Of a stretch of DNA of 64,000 bases, positions 8,611 to 18,002 are shown in pieces. A program made the position numbers and the translations under genes. The notes under the pieces are model-generated. The model saw only the letters and a list, made by a program, of their open reading frames with translations, was not told the DNA's origin and did not search any database. The stretch spans positions 40,944 through 104,943 of the forward strand of contig CAZLRW010000002.1 of assembly GCA_964561925.1 (NCBI GenBank), given 5' to 3'. This DNA comes from SZUA-430 sp964561925 (GTDB lineage: Bacteria > Pseudomonadota > Alphaproteobacteria > Micropepsales > Micropepsaceae). The first letter of the stretch is position 1. Each line of letters starts with the position of its first letter.

Positions 8611-9396
8611 TTGCGGGTCCTGATCACCGGCGGCTCGGAGGGAATCGGCCTTGCGCTCGCGCATCAGGCGGTCGCTGCGGGTGCCGCGGTGGAACTTTGG
8701 GCGCGGCGGGGCGAGAAGCTTGCTGCGGCGGCGGATGCCCTGAACGCCCGGCGCGCGTCGTCGGCGACGGTTCGTGCGGTCGACGTCAGCCGGCCCGAGG
8801 ACGTTCGCGCGGCGGCCGGCGCCTACCTCGCAGGCGGCGCGCCCGACCGGGTGTTTCATTGCGCGGGCTTTGCCGTTGCGGCCTTTCTCGACGACATCGC
8901 CGACCGCGATGTCGAGCAGCTGTTCGCCGTCAACGCTGCGGGAGCCATTCACGTCGCGCGGGCCTTCGCGCCGGTGATGGCGGCGCGCGGGGCGGGGGCG
9001 ATCGTTCTCACGGCTTCGGATTTGGGCTTCATCGGCTTGTTCGGCTGGTCGGTCTATGCGGCGACGAAGCATGCGGTCGTGGGATTCGCCTCGTCGTTGC
9101 GCAACGAACTGAAGCCGTTCGGCGTGTCGGTGCAGGCGCTGTGCCCGCCCGCGACGCAGACGCCGGGCTTCGATCGCGAGAACGAAACGAAGCCCGCCTC
9201 TGTGCGCAAGGCCGAAGAGGCAGGCGGGGTGATGCGCGCTGAGGACGTGGCCGCCTATGCTTGGCGGCGCTGCGGGCGGGGCGGGCTCTACCTCATTCCG
9301 AACCGGACGTCGCGGTTGCTGTTTGCGCTTTCGCGCGTGTCGACGGGGTTGGCGCACGCGTTGGTTCCTGCGCCCGGCCCCGGACAGGCGCGCTGA
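8611..9396 (+). CDS. Short-chain dehydrogenase/reductase, 3-ketodihydrosphingosine reductase-like
   Basis: A 261-residue SDR starting with TTG 4 nt after sdhA. The NAD(P) motif is TGGSEGIG, the structural motif HCAGFA replaces NAG, and the catalytic Ser and YxxxK are in LTASDLGFIGLFGWSVYAATK. The segment CPPATQTPGFDRENETKP closely parallels the PPDTDTPGF..EN.TKP block of eukaryotic 3-ketodihydrosphingosine reductase, and GLFG before the catalytic Tyr also fits. I infer a KDSR-like reductase. The exact substrate is unproven, as no serine palmitoyltransferase is visible nearby. Confidence 0.8.
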   Translation: MRVLITGGSEGIGLALAHQAVAAGAAVELWARRGEKLAAAADALNARRASSATVRAVDVSRPEDVRAAAGAYLAGGAPDRVFHCAGFAVAAFLDDIADRDVEQLFAVNAAGAIHVARAFAPVMAARGAGAIVLTASDLGFIGLFGWSVYAATKHAVVGFASSLRNELKPFGVSVQALCPPATQTPGFDRENETKPASVRKAEEAGGVMRAEDVAAYAWRRCGRGGLYLIPNRTSRLLFALSRVSTGLAHALVPAPGPGQAR

Positions 9397-9490
9397 CGGC
9401 GGCGTGACGGGCGCTACAGCCGGCCGCCACAATCGCGCCCCAGGTCGCCGCCCATAGTCGGCGGACTCAAGCGTTGGAGGGCTTCCCGCG

Positions 9491-10852
9491 ATGGCCATTC
9501 TTCCCGATTCGGTGGCGCGTTCGCCCGGGCTCAAATTTCTGCTTGTCGGACTGATCACGCTTGCGATGGCGGTGCCGTTGTTCTTCGTGTTCATCGCGCT
9601 GATGGACCGGCAGGAATATGCGCGGACCGCTATCGCCGATATCGCGCGCGGATGGGGCGGTTCGCAAACGGTCGGCGGACCCGTGCTTGCGGTGCCTTAT
9701 GTCGTCGCCGAAAGCCATCGTGCCGCCGACGGGACGGTAACGACCACCGACGTGCGGCGTGTGGCGATCTTCCTGCCGAAGTCGCTGAGGGCACAGGCCA
9801 CGACGAAGACCGAAACGCGCTCGCGCGGGATCTTCGATGCGAACGTCTACACGGCCGAGGTGGTTTTGAGCGGCGCGTTCGCCACGCCGGACTTTGCGGA
9901 CGCGGGTTTCGCCGCGAAGTCGATCGCGTGGGATCAGGCGGTGTTGCTCGTCACCGTGTCGGATTTGCAGGGCTTGGCCGAGAACGTGTCGGTCGCATGG
10001 GGACCGGCGCAGACGCCGGTCGCGTTCCGCCCCGGGCTGATCGCGGAGCTCGGCGGCTATCCCGGGATCAATGCGCGCGTGCGGATGACGGGCGAGCCGG
10101 GCGACACGGCGTTTTCGATCGCGCTGAAACTGCGCGGCACGAGCGATCTGCAGTTCACGGCGGCCGGCGAAATCACCGAGGCCGCGGTCGCGGGCGACTG
10201 GCCGCATCCGAGCTTCCAAGGGAACTTCCTGCCCACCGCACGCGAGATCACGACCGCGGGCTTCAGCGCATCGTGGAAAGTGCCGCATCTTGCGCGGAAC
10301 CTGCCGCAGGCTTCGCCCGTGCCGGACAATCTGTTCGCGGGGTTGAGCGGGGCCAGCTTCGGCGTGTCGTTCTATCAGCCGGTCAATTTCTATCAGCTGG
10401 TCGAGCGGGCGTTGAAATACGCGGTCATGTTCGTCGGCTTCGCGTTTCTTGCGTTCTTCTTGATCGAGACGCTGTCGGGGTCGCGCATTCACGGCGTCCA
10501 GTATCTTCTGATCGGCGGCGCGCAGGTCGTGTTCTACCTCCTGCTGCTTTCGCTTGCGGAGCAGATCGGATTCGACTTCGCGTACGGGTGCGCGGCGGCG
10601 GCGACGGTGGTGCTGGTCGCGCTCTATGCGTGGTCGGCCCTCAAGAGTTCGTCTTTGGCCATGACGGTGTTCGGCGTGCTTGCGGTTCTCTATGCGCTGT
10701 TGTTCCTGCTGTTGAAACAGGAAGACTATGCGCTTGTGATCGGCGCGTGCGCCGCCTTCGCCGCGATCGCGGTCACGATGTTTGCGACGCGCAACGTCGA
10801 TTGGTACCGGACGGGCGAGAAGGCGCGCGTCGGGTTCGGCACGCGCAATTGA
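9491..10852 (+). CDS. creD: CreD-family inner membrane protein
   Basis: A 453-residue CreD (PF06123) protein: an N-terminal membrane helix, the motif RGWGGSQTVGGPVLAVPY, a large periplasmic beta-rich domain, then a cluster of about five C-terminal helices including YQPVNFYQLVERALKYAVMF. A GGAGGG ribosome site precedes the ATG. CreD is a CreBC-regulon membrane protein of unclear function linked to envelope stress; no creBC genes are near. Its stop is 4 nt from the stop of the convergent aminopeptidase. Confidence 0.9.
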   Translation: MAILPDSVARSPGLKFLLVGLITLAMAVPLFFVFIALMDRQEYARTAIADIARGWGGSQTVGGPVLAVPYVVAESHRAADGTVTTTDVRRVAIFLPKSLRAQATTKTETRSRGIFDANVYTAEVVLSGAFATPDFADAGFAAKSIAWDQAVLLVTVSDLQGLAENVSVAWGPAQTPVAFRPGLIAELGGYPGINARVRMTGEPGDTAFSIALKLRGTSDLQFTAAGEITEAAVAGDWPHPSFQGNFLPTAREITTAGFSASWKVPHLARNLPQASPVPDNLFAGLSGASFGVSFYQPVNFYQLVERALKYAVMFVGFAFLAFFLIETLSGSRIHGVQYLLIGGAQVVFYLLLLSLAEQIGFDFAYGCAAAATVVLVALYAWSALKSSSLAMTVFGVLAVLYALLFLLLKQEDYALVIGACAAFAAIAVTMFATRNVDWYRTGEKARVGFGTRN

Positions 10853-10856
10853 CGCG

Positions 10857-13556
10857 TCAGCGCAAGGCCGCGGCGAGATCGGCGCCGTGGGCCTTGCGCC
10901 AGGAGACGCAGCGATCGACCGTTTCCAGTGTGTTCGCGAACACCCGCGGGGCGCCGGGGATTTCGGCCAGCATCGGTTTGAAGAACCACTCGATCTCGGC
11001 CTTCGACGAACTGCCGCACAGGAGTTCCGTCAGGCGGATAAAGCGCGCGCGGCCGTCCTTCGGCACGCGGGCGGCGAGCCGCTTGAAGTCGTCGCGCAGC
11101 CACGTCCACGCGCGGGCGCGCCGCTCGTCGTCGGCGAAGACCTCGCGCATGTAGGTGCGCAGCATCTCGCGCGCGGTCAGGGCGCCCGAGCCGACGAACT
11201 CTTCGATCTCCTTGATCGCCTGCGGGTCGCGCGCGGCGACAAGGGCGCGAACGGCCGCGGTCCGGAAGTCGGCATCGCTCGAGCCTTTGATCGCGGTCAT
11301 CGCGTCGCGGGCGACCGGTCCGCCGCCGGTGAAGACCGCCGCCCAAAGCGCCACGGGAATCAACTCCGGCGTCATCGATGCGGGTGTCTCGCCGCGCGCG
11401 AGGGCGCGCAGGCGGGCGGCGCCTGCCGCGGCGAGCGGCGAGAGCGTGGCCGGGTCGCGCGCGACCTTGACCATGATCTCGGCCAATTCGGCGCGTGCGA
11501 GCGCGCTCGCGGGCGGCTCGCGCCGTCCAGGTTCGAGGCCCATACGCGTCATCGCGGGCGCGAACCACGCGCGCGTTCTCTGCTCGAAGCGCGGGAGGTC
11601 GGCGCGGGCGAGCAGATTGCCGCGGATCTCGGCTAAGAATTCGCGCGTCAGTTCGAGCACATCCCATGGCGCGCTGCCCGAGACCGACTGAATCGCCCCA
11701 AGGTAAATCGCGGCGTCGGCATCGCCGGCACGGAACGCCGCGCGCAGGCTGTGCAACGTCGCGAGTTGTTCGGCGGGCGTCATCTTAGGGGTGAGCGTCG
11801 CGAACGCCTGCCATGCGTCGCGCGGCATCGAGAAGCGGTAGTAGCCGGCGCCGTCCGCGTTCGGGAAGATCGCGGCGCCGCATTGGTTCGCGAGCGTCAC
11901 GGTGGTGCTTTTGCCGGTCATGAGCGTACAGGAGGCCGGGCGCGCGCGGTTCATGTCGCGCATGCAAACCGGTATCTGCCAGAGCCGCTTGTCGTCGGCG
12001 TTTTCAGCGCCGTAAGGCGATTGCGTCAGCTCGACGGAGAGGTCGCGCCCGGCGCAAGCGGCCTTCACATGGACCAGCGGGACACCGGGCTGATTCAAGA
12101 ACGACGAGAAGGCGGGTACGATCTCCGGCCGGGCGGAGCCTTGTGCGAGCGATTCCATGAAGTCGCGCGCGTCGGCGACGCCGTGCGGGAAGCGGCGCAT
12201 ATGGGTGCGCACGCCTTCGCGAAACGCATCGGGCCCCAAGAACGATTCGAACATCGCCAGCACCCCGCCGCCTTTGTCGTAGGTGAGGCCGTCGAAGGCG
12301 TTGACGATGTCGTCGTTCGAGGCGATCGGCTGGCGGATCGCGCGGGCGGAGGCGAGCGAGTCGGTGTCCATGACGGCGAGCGCGTCGCGCACGGTCTCGC
12401 GCGCGAAGTCGCCGTCCGGCCAGACCGCCGCGGACGCCTTGTTGCCCATCCAGGTCGCGAACGATTCGTTCAGCCAGATGTCGTCCCACCATTTCGGCGT
12501 GACGAGGTCGCCGAACCATTGGTGCGCCAGTTCGTGCGCGTGGAGAAGCGTGAAGTAGCGCTTTTGCTGAACGGCCGAGGCGTCGTCCAACAAGATGCCG
12601 CGCTCGGTGTAGGTGATGGCGCCGGCGTTCTCCATGCCGCCGGCGCTGAAGTTCGGCGGGGCGATCAGATCGAGCTTCGGATAGGGATAGGGGGCGGCGA
12701 AGTACTCTTCGAGATAGCGCAGCTGCGGCGGCGTCTGCACCAACGCGAAGCGCGTGCGTTCGCCTTTGCCGGCGACGGCAATGCCGCGCAGCGGGATGGG
12801 CGCCTGGCGCAGGCGCGACGGCGGGATCGTCGGCCCCTCCTCCACGTCGTAGGGGCCGACCGCGAAGGCAATCAAGTACGTGGGCAACGGCTCGGTTGTC
12901 GCGAACGTGATTTTCTTCAGCCCGCCGGCGGCCGTCGCCTCGTTCACCGGCGGGGTGTTCGTAACGACCGTGTCGGCGGTGCGGGCGGTCACCGTGATGT
13001 CGTAGGGCGTCTTGAAGCGCGGTTCGTCAAAGGACGGAAATGCGCGGCGGGCGGAGATCGATTCAAACTGGGTCCAGATATAGGGTTCGCCGCTGTCGGT
13101 TTGGACGGTGAGCGCGTCGGGCGCCTTCTCGAACGTCGTGCTGAACGGCAGGCGCAATGTCGCCATGCCGGCCGGGAGTTCGTCGTCGAATGTGAGGCGG
13201 GCGACGCCGCTTTCGTGGACCTGGGCATATGTGCCGTTGACCGACTTGCCGCCCGCGAGGCGTGCCGTCACAGGTTCGACGTCGAGTTCGTTGCCGTGCA
13301 GATAAACCGTGCGCGCCGGGCTTTTGAGTTCGACCTCGATTTCCACGACGCCGCTGTAGCGCGGTTCGGTCGGGACAAGCGTCAGGTCGAGGCGATAGCG
13401 GCGCGGCGTGACCGACGTCGGCAGTTGACCTAAGGGTGCGTTCGGATCGGCGACCGCTACGGACTTGGTGCCGTTTTGCTGCGGCGACTGCGCATCGCCG
13501 CACGCCGCTACGGCGGCGGCGAGACAGAGAGCGGCGAGCGGAGCGAGGATGCGCAT
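10857..13556 (-). CDS. M1-family zinc aminopeptidase, probable lipoprotein
   Basis: Exported aminopeptidase of about 899 residues. From ATG at 13556 (AAGG upstream) the protein begins MRILAPLAALCLAAAVAACGD, a lipoprotein signal with AAC as cleavage site. The M1 motifs are GGMENAGAITY and HELAHQ with Glu 19 residues after the second His (WLNESF): zinc ligands about His341, His345 and Glu364. A long alpha-helical C-terminal domain follows. Upstream in-frame starts exist but would hide the signal peptide. It is inserted on the opposite strand between creD and sdhB. Confidence 0.92.
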   Translation of the reverse strand: MRILAPLAALCLAAAVAACGDAQSPQQNGTKSVAVADPNAPLGQLPTSVTPRRYRLDLTLVPTEPRYSGVVEIEVELKSPARTVYLHGNELDVEPVTARLAGGKSVNGTYAQVHESGVARLTFDDELPAGMATLRLPFSTTFEKAPDALTVQTDSGEPYIWTQFESISARRAFPSFDEPRFKTPYDITVTARTADTVVTNTPPVNEATAAGGLKKITFATTEPLPTYLIAFAVGPYDVEEGPTIPPSRLRQAPIPLRGIAVAGKGERTRFALVQTPPQLRYLEEYFAAPYPYPKLDLIAPPNFSAGGMENAGAITYTERGILLDDASAVQQKRYFTLLHAHELAHQWFGDLVTPKWWDDIWLNESFATWMGNKASAAVWPDGDFARETVRDALAVMDTDSLASARAIRQPIASNDDIVNAFDGLTYDKGGGVLAMFESFLGPDAFREGVRTHMRRFPHGVADARDFMESLAQGSARPEIVPAFSSFLNQPGVPLVHVKAACAGRDLSVELTQSPYGAENADDKRLWQIPVCMRDMNRARPASCTLMTGKSTTVTLANQCGAAIFPNADGAGYYRFSMPRDAWQAFATLTPKMTPAEQLATLHSLRAAFRAGDADAAIYLGAIQSVSGSAPWDVLELTREFLAEIRGNLLARADLPRFEQRTRAWFAPAMTRMGLEPGRREPPASALARAELAEIMVKVARDPATLSPLAAAGAARLRALARGETPASMTPELIPVALWAAVFTGGGPVARDAMTAIKGSSDADFRTAAVRALVAARDPQAIKEIEEFVGSGALTAREMLRTYMREVFADDERRARAWTWLRDDFKRLAARVPKDGRARFIRLTELLCGSSSKAEIEWFFKPMLAEIPGAPRVFANTLETVDRCVSWRKAHGADLAAALR

Positions 13557-13689
13557 GCGGGACCTTCGTGCGACGGCACGCGACATTAAGGGACGCTTTC
13601 GGGTTTGTGTACCGGGTGGACGGATGGGGGCGGGCGGGCTACATCCCTGAGGAAGCGTCATTACGTCCCAGATTCTCCTAAGGTCCTCG

Positions 13690-14469
13690 ATGGTTCAGCT
13701 TACTCTGCCGAAGAACAGCAAGGTCAAGACCGGCAAGACCTGGCCTGCCCAGCAGGCTGCCGCGAACACCAAGACGTTCAAGGTCTATCGCTGGGACCCG
13801 GAGGACGGGCAAAACCCCCGGCTCGACACCTATACCGTCGATATCGACAATTGCGGTCCGATGATCTTGGACGCGCTCATCAAGATCAAGAACGAGATCG
13901 ATCCGACGCTGACGTTCCGCCGCTCTTGCCGGGAGGGCGTATGCGGGTCGTGCGCCATGAACATCGACGGTTCGAACACGCTGGCCTGCACGAAGGCGAT
14001 CGCGGATATCAAAGGACCGGTCGCGGTCTATCCTCTGCCGGCGATGGACGTGGTCAAAGATCTCGTGCCGGACATGACGCATCTCTATGCGCAGTACGCC
14101 TCGATCGAGCCGTGGCTGCATACGAAGACGCCGACGCCGGAGAAGGAATGGCGCCAATCGCCCGAGGACCGGCAGAAGCTGGACGGGCTCTACGAGTGCA
14201 TCCTGTGCGCATGTTGCTCCACGTCGTGTCCCAGCTATTGGTGGAACCAGGACCGGTATCTGGGGCCTGCGGTGTTGCTGCAGGCTTATCGCTGGCTTGC
14301 CGACAGCCGCGACGAGGCGAAGGGCGAGCGGCTCGACAATCTCGAAGATCCGTTCCGGCTCTATCGCTGCCACACGATCATGAACTGCGCGAGCGCGTGC
14401 CCGAAGGGATTGAACCCCGCGCAGGCGATCGGCGAAATCAAGCAGATGATGGTCAAGCGATCGATCTGA
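13690..14469 (+). CDS. sdhB: Succinate dehydrogenase iron-sulfur subunit
   Basis: A 259-residue subunit carrying electrons from SdhA flavin to the membrane anchors. The 2Fe-2S ligands are in SCREGVCGSCAMNIDG with a later LACT; the 4Fe-4S and 3Fe-4S ligands are in CILCACCSTSCPSYWWN and CHTIMNCASACPKGLNP. AAGG precedes the ATG. It is separated from sdhCDA by three genes, one of them on the opposite strand, so it must have its own promoter. The DUF2817 gene begins 3 nt after its stop. Confidence 0.97.
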   Translation: MVQLTLPKNSKVKTGKTWPAQQAAANTKTFKVYRWDPEDGQNPRLDTYTVDIDNCGPMILDALIKIKNEIDPTLTFRRSCREGVCGSCAMNIDGSNTLACTKAIADIKGPVAVYPLPAMDVVKDLVPDMTHLYAQYASIEPWLHTKTPTPEKEWRQSPEDRQKLDGLYECILCACCSTSCPSYWWNQDRYLGPAVLLQAYRWLADSRDEAKGERLDNLEDPFRLYRCHTIMNCASACPKGLNPAQAIGEIKQMMVKRSI

Positions 14470-14472
14470 GCC

Positions 14473-15603
14473 ATGGGGCCCGTCCGCTACGAGATCGAGT
14501 ACCGGGCGGCGCGGGCTCAGTTTCTGCTGCGGGCGCGCAAGCTCGGCGCCGCGCTGGAGCGGTACGAGAACACAGCGGCGCGCGGACCGTTCGGCGAAGC
14601 GCTGGTTACGGACGTTGCTTGGCTTGGCCCTCAGGACGCGCGTTGCGTGTTCTTGTGCACGTCGGGCATGCACGGGCTTGAGGGTTCGGCCGGATCGGCG
14701 GCGCAGTCGGCGTGGCTCGAGGCGGCGCCGGTCCTTCCCGAGGGTGTTGCGGTCTGCCTCGTGCATGCGCTGAACGCCTGGGGATTTGCGCACATCGCGC
14801 GCTGCACCGAGAACAACGTCGATCTCAATCGCAACTTCATGGATTTCGGGAAGGCGCTGCCGCTCAATCCCTACTACGGCCATGTGCGCGACGTGATCCG
14901 GCTGCCGCGCGTGAGCGCGGACCAGTTGCCGTTCCTGATGTCGGAGCACCAGCGGCTTGTCGCCGAGCTTGGTCCTGCGGCGATGGCTTACGCCGTCAAT
15001 GCGGGCCAGTACGAGGATGCGGAAGGCCTTGCCTATGGCGGGGCCGGGCCCGAGTTCGGGTACCGCGTGGTGCGGGATCACGTGTTGCCGAAGCTCGGGC
15101 GGGCCGAGAGAGTCGGGCTCATCGATTGGCATACCGGCGTCGGCGCGTTCGGCGAGGTTGCGTTTCTGCCGACGGACCGCGAGGGCAGCGCCGCTTGGAC
15201 GCGTGCGGCAGCGTGGTGGGGGCGTGAGCGCGTCAGAGGTTGGAAACGATCCTCAGCTGAGGCCGCGATCGAGGCGGACGAGGCGGAGAGCGGGCTGACC
15301 GTGCACAAAGACGGGCAGTTGCGCTTCGCGCTGCAACGCTGGCTGCCGTCGGCCGAGGTGACGGGTGCCGTCATCGAATTCGGCACGGAGCGCGAGGGCG
15401 ACATGCTGAAGCTCGTGTTGATGACGGTGTACGAGCGGTGGCTGCGCTTCGTCGATCGCGGCGAGCGGCATGGCCCGCAACACGCACAGCATCTGGCGCT
15501 CGCGCTGTCTTGCTTTGCACCGGACGATGCCGATTGGCGGGCGTTGGTGTTGCGCGAAGGGCCGCGGCTGATGAACCAGGCGATCGAAGGATTGGCGGCT
15601 TAA
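14473..15603 (+). CDS. DUF2817 family protein, M14-like carboxypeptidase fold
   Basis: A 376-residue protein of the DUF2817 family. TSGMHGLEGSAGS and the motif ENNVDLNRNFMDF correspond to zinc-binding and substrate-arginine regions of M14 carboxypeptidases, with a conserved DWHTG further on. It has no signal peptide. It begins 3 nt after sdhB and is probably co-transcribed with it. Substrate unknown. Its stop shares the TTAA tetranucleotide with the stop of convergent bioA. Confidence 0.85.
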   Translation: MGPVRYEIEYRAARAQFLLRARKLGAALERYENTAARGPFGEALVTDVAWLGPQDARCVFLCTSGMHGLEGSAGSAAQSAWLEAAPVLPEGVAVCLVHALNAWGFAHIARCTENNVDLNRNFMDFGKALPLNPYYGHVRDVIRLPRVSADQLPFLMSEHQRLVAELGPAAMAYAVNAGQYEDAEGLAYGGAGPEFGYRVVRDHVLPKLGRAERVGLIDWHTGVGAFGEVAFLPTDREGSAAWTRAAAWWGRERVRGWKRSSAEAAIEADEAESGLTVHKDGQLRFALQRWLPSAEVTGAVIEFGTEREGDMLKLVLMTVYERWLRFVDRGERHGPQHAQHLALALSCFAPDDADWRALVLREGPRLMNQAIEGLAA

Positions 15604-16862
15604 CGGCTTTCGCGAACGACGTCGACCATGGCGGTGGCGAGCGCAACAAGGTCGGCGTCGCCGATCGCGAGCGGCGGTGTCGTGTAGACAATATTCGCGA
15701 ACGGACGGATCCACACGCCCTTGTCGACGAAGCGGCGGCGCAGATCGTTGCGGTCGAGCGTCTCCAACTCGATGACGCCGATCGCGCCCTTTACGCGCAC
15801 GTCGCGCACGCCGGGCAGGCCGCGCGCGGGTTCGAGACCGCGCTTGAGCGCCTGCTCGATACGCGCCGCGTCGGCAATGCGCGGTTCCTTCTCGAAGAGA
15901 TCGAGCGAGGCGTTCGCCGCTGCGCAGGCGAGCGCGTTGCCCATGTAGGTCGGCCCGTGCATCAGCGCCGCCGCGGGGTCGTCGGAAAGGAAGCCTTCGA
16001 AGATGCGCTCGCTTGCGACCGTTGCGGCGAGCGGCAGCGTGCCGCCGGTCAAGGCTTTGCCGAGACAGACGATGTCGGGCACGACGCCCGCCTGACCCAT
16101 CGCGAACATCGTTCCGGTGCGCGCGAAGCCGGTGAAGATCTCGTCGAGGATGAGGATCATGCCGTGGCGGCGCGCCGCGTCGGCGATGCGGCGCAGCGTT
16201 TCGGGGGAATGGAACTTCATGCCCGCCGCCCCTTGCACCAGCGGTTCGACGATCACGGCTGCGATGTCGCGCGCATAACGGCCGAGCGTTTGGTCGAGTG
16301 CGTCCGTCTTCGCGGCGTCGGTCGGCAAGTCGACGACAAACTGCTCGCTCAGCGCGCCTTTGAACAGCGCGTGCATGCCTTCGTCGGGGTCGCAGATCGC
16401 CATCGTCGCGAACGTGTCGCCGTGATAGCCGCCCTTGAAGCTCAAGATTTTCGTCCGGCCGCGTTCGCCGCGATTTATCCAGAACTGCATCGCCATCTTG
16501 AGCGCGACTTCGACGGCGACGGAACCCGAGTCGGAAAAGAACACGCGGTTCAAATCGCCGGGCAGCAGGCGCGCGAGACGGCTGGCGAGCGTGTAAGCCT
16601 GCTCGTGCGCGAGGCCGCCCAGCATGACGTGGGGCAGGGTTTCGAGCTGGCGCGCGACCGTTTCGCGGATGTGCGAATGATTGTAGCCGTGCGCGACGGT
16701 CCACCACGACGCGACGCCGTCAATGAGTTCGCGCCCGTCCGCGAGTTTCAGCCGTGCGCCCTGTGCGCCGACGACGGCGAGCGGCGCCGGTGCCGTCTTC
16801 ATCTGCGCATAGGGCAGCCAGATGTGCGGCCGACCGTCGGCGAGCCAAGCGGGCGTGCTCAA
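15600..16862 (-). CDS. bioA: Adenosylmethionine-8-amino-7-oxononanoate aminotransferase
   Basis: PLP aminotransferase making 7,8-diaminopelargonate from KAPA with SAM as amino donor. The protein of about 420 residues begins TPAWLADGRPHIWLPYAQMK and has WWTVAHGYNH, SDSGSVAVEVALKM, FKGGYHGDT, LDEIFTGFARTG and the PLP lysine in CLGKALTGG. The start is TTG at 16862, overlapping the bioB stop as TTGA, so translation is coupled to bioB. Confidence 0.94.
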   Translation of the reverse strand: MSTPAWLADGRPHIWLPYAQMKTAPAPLAVVGAQGARLKLADGRELIDGVASWWTVAHGYNHSHIRETVARQLETLPHVMLGGLAHEQAYTLASRLARLLPGDLNRVFFSDSGSVAVEVALKMAMQFWINRGERGRTKILSFKGGYHGDTFATMAICDPDEGMHALFKGALSEQFVVDLPTDAAKTDALDQTLGRYARDIAAVIVEPLVQGAAGMKFHSPETLRRIADAARRHGMILILDEIFTGFARTGTMFAMGQAGVVPDIVCLGKALTGGTLPLAATVASERIFEGFLSDDPAAALMHGPTYMGNALACAAANASLDLFEKEPRIADAARIEQALKRGLEPARGLPGVRDVRVKGAIGVIELETLDRNDLRRRFVDKGVWIRPFANIVYTTPPLAIGDADLVALATAMVDVVRESR

Positions 16863-17839
16863 ACGTCCATCGGGCGCACGCCGAGCTTCTCCCAGAGCGC
16901 GTCGTCCTTTTCCTTCGCGGGGTTCGCGGTCGTGAGCAGCTTGGCGCCGATGAAGATCGAGTTCGCGCCGGCAAGGAAGCACAACGCCTGCAGCTCTTCG
17001 CTCATGTGCTCGCGACCCGCGGACAGGCGCACGACGGAAGAGGGCATCATGATGCGGGCGGCGGCGATCGTGCGCGCGAATTCGATGCCGTCGATGGCCG
17101 CACTTTCGCCCAAGGGCGTGCCTTTGATCTTCATCAGCGCGTTGATCGGCACGGATTCGGGCGGCACCGGCAAGTTCGCGAGCGTGACCAGCATGCCGAT
17201 GCGGTCGTCGCGCCCTTCGCCCATGCCGACGATGCCGCCGCAGCAAACGGCCATCCCGGCGTCGCGTACGTGTTCCAACGTGTCGAGACGGTCCTGGAGC
17301 GTGCGCGTCGTGACGACCTTGCCGTAGTACTCCGGGCCGGTGTCGATGTTGTGGTTGTAGTAATCGAGACCGGCATCGGCGAGGCGATCGGCCTGCGGCT
17401 TCGACAACATGCCGAGCGTCATGCAGGTCTCAAGTCCCATCGCCTTGACCTCGCGCACCATGTCGCAAACGGCGTCAAGGTCGCGGTCCTTGGGTTCGCG
17501 CCAGGCCGCGCCCATGCAGAAGCGCGAGGCGCCGCCCGCCTTCGCTTCGGCCGCGGCCTTCTTGACCGCCTCGACCGTCATCAGCTTCGTCGCCTTCAGG
17601 CCGGTGTCGAAATGCGCCGACTGGCTGCAATAGCCGCAATCCTCGGGGCAGCCGCCCGTCTTGATCGAGAGCAGCGTCGACATCTGCACTTCGTTCGCGT
17701 CGAAGTGGGCGCGGTGCACCGATTGGGCGCGGAAGATCAGGTCGGCGAACGGCAGCTCGAACAGGGCGCGGGCGGCCGCCAAGGTCCAGCGTTGGGCGGT
17801 CGCCTTTGGCGGCGGAGAGCTTATCGTTTCTAGGGTCAT
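16859..17839 (-). CDS. bioB: Biotin synthase
   Basis: Radical SAM enzyme inserting sulfur into dethiobiotin, about 326 residues. The 4Fe-4S site is CPEDCGYCSQS (CxxxCxxC), and conserved AHFDTGLK, YYNHNIDT and RLSAGREHMSEELQALCFLAGANSIFIG follow, the last containing the Arg ligand of the 2Fe-2S cluster. ATG at 17839 gives the standard N-terminus; a frame extending to 17875 adds nothing conserved. First gene of bioB-bioA. Confidence 0.96.
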   Translation of the reverse strand: MTLETISSPPPKATAQRWTLAAARALFELPFADLIFRAQSVHRAHFDANEVQMSTLLSIKTGGCPEDCGYCSQSAHFDTGLKATKLMTVEAVKKAAAEAKAGGASRFCMGAAWREPKDRDLDAVCDMVREVKAMGLETCMTLGMLSKPQADRLADAGLDYYNHNIDTGPEYYGKVVTTRTLQDRLDTLEHVRDAGMAVCCGGIVGMGEGRDDRIGMLVTLANLPVPPESVPINALMKIKGTPLGESAAIDGIEFARTIAAARIMMPSSVVRLSAGREHMSEELQALCFLAGANSIFIGAKLLTTANPAKEKDDALWEKLGVRPMDV

Positions 17840-18002
17840 AGTTCGCGACGTGGTTGGCGGAGGGCGGCGCAGCATAGGGGGCGCGGCGGGGGCGTCAAGG
17901 AACGCACGGCTTAAATCTGTTCTGAGTGTGTCTTGTGTTTCCAGGCCAGGTTTATTTCAATGAAGCTTCGGTTTCGGTGGTCGTTCAAAGCAGGTGAACA
18001 CA

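Noticed and set aside
6780..8627. Minus-strand open frame of 615 codons
   Set aside because: Exactly antisense to sdhA; Arg/His-rich composition typical of shadows in GC-rich genomes.
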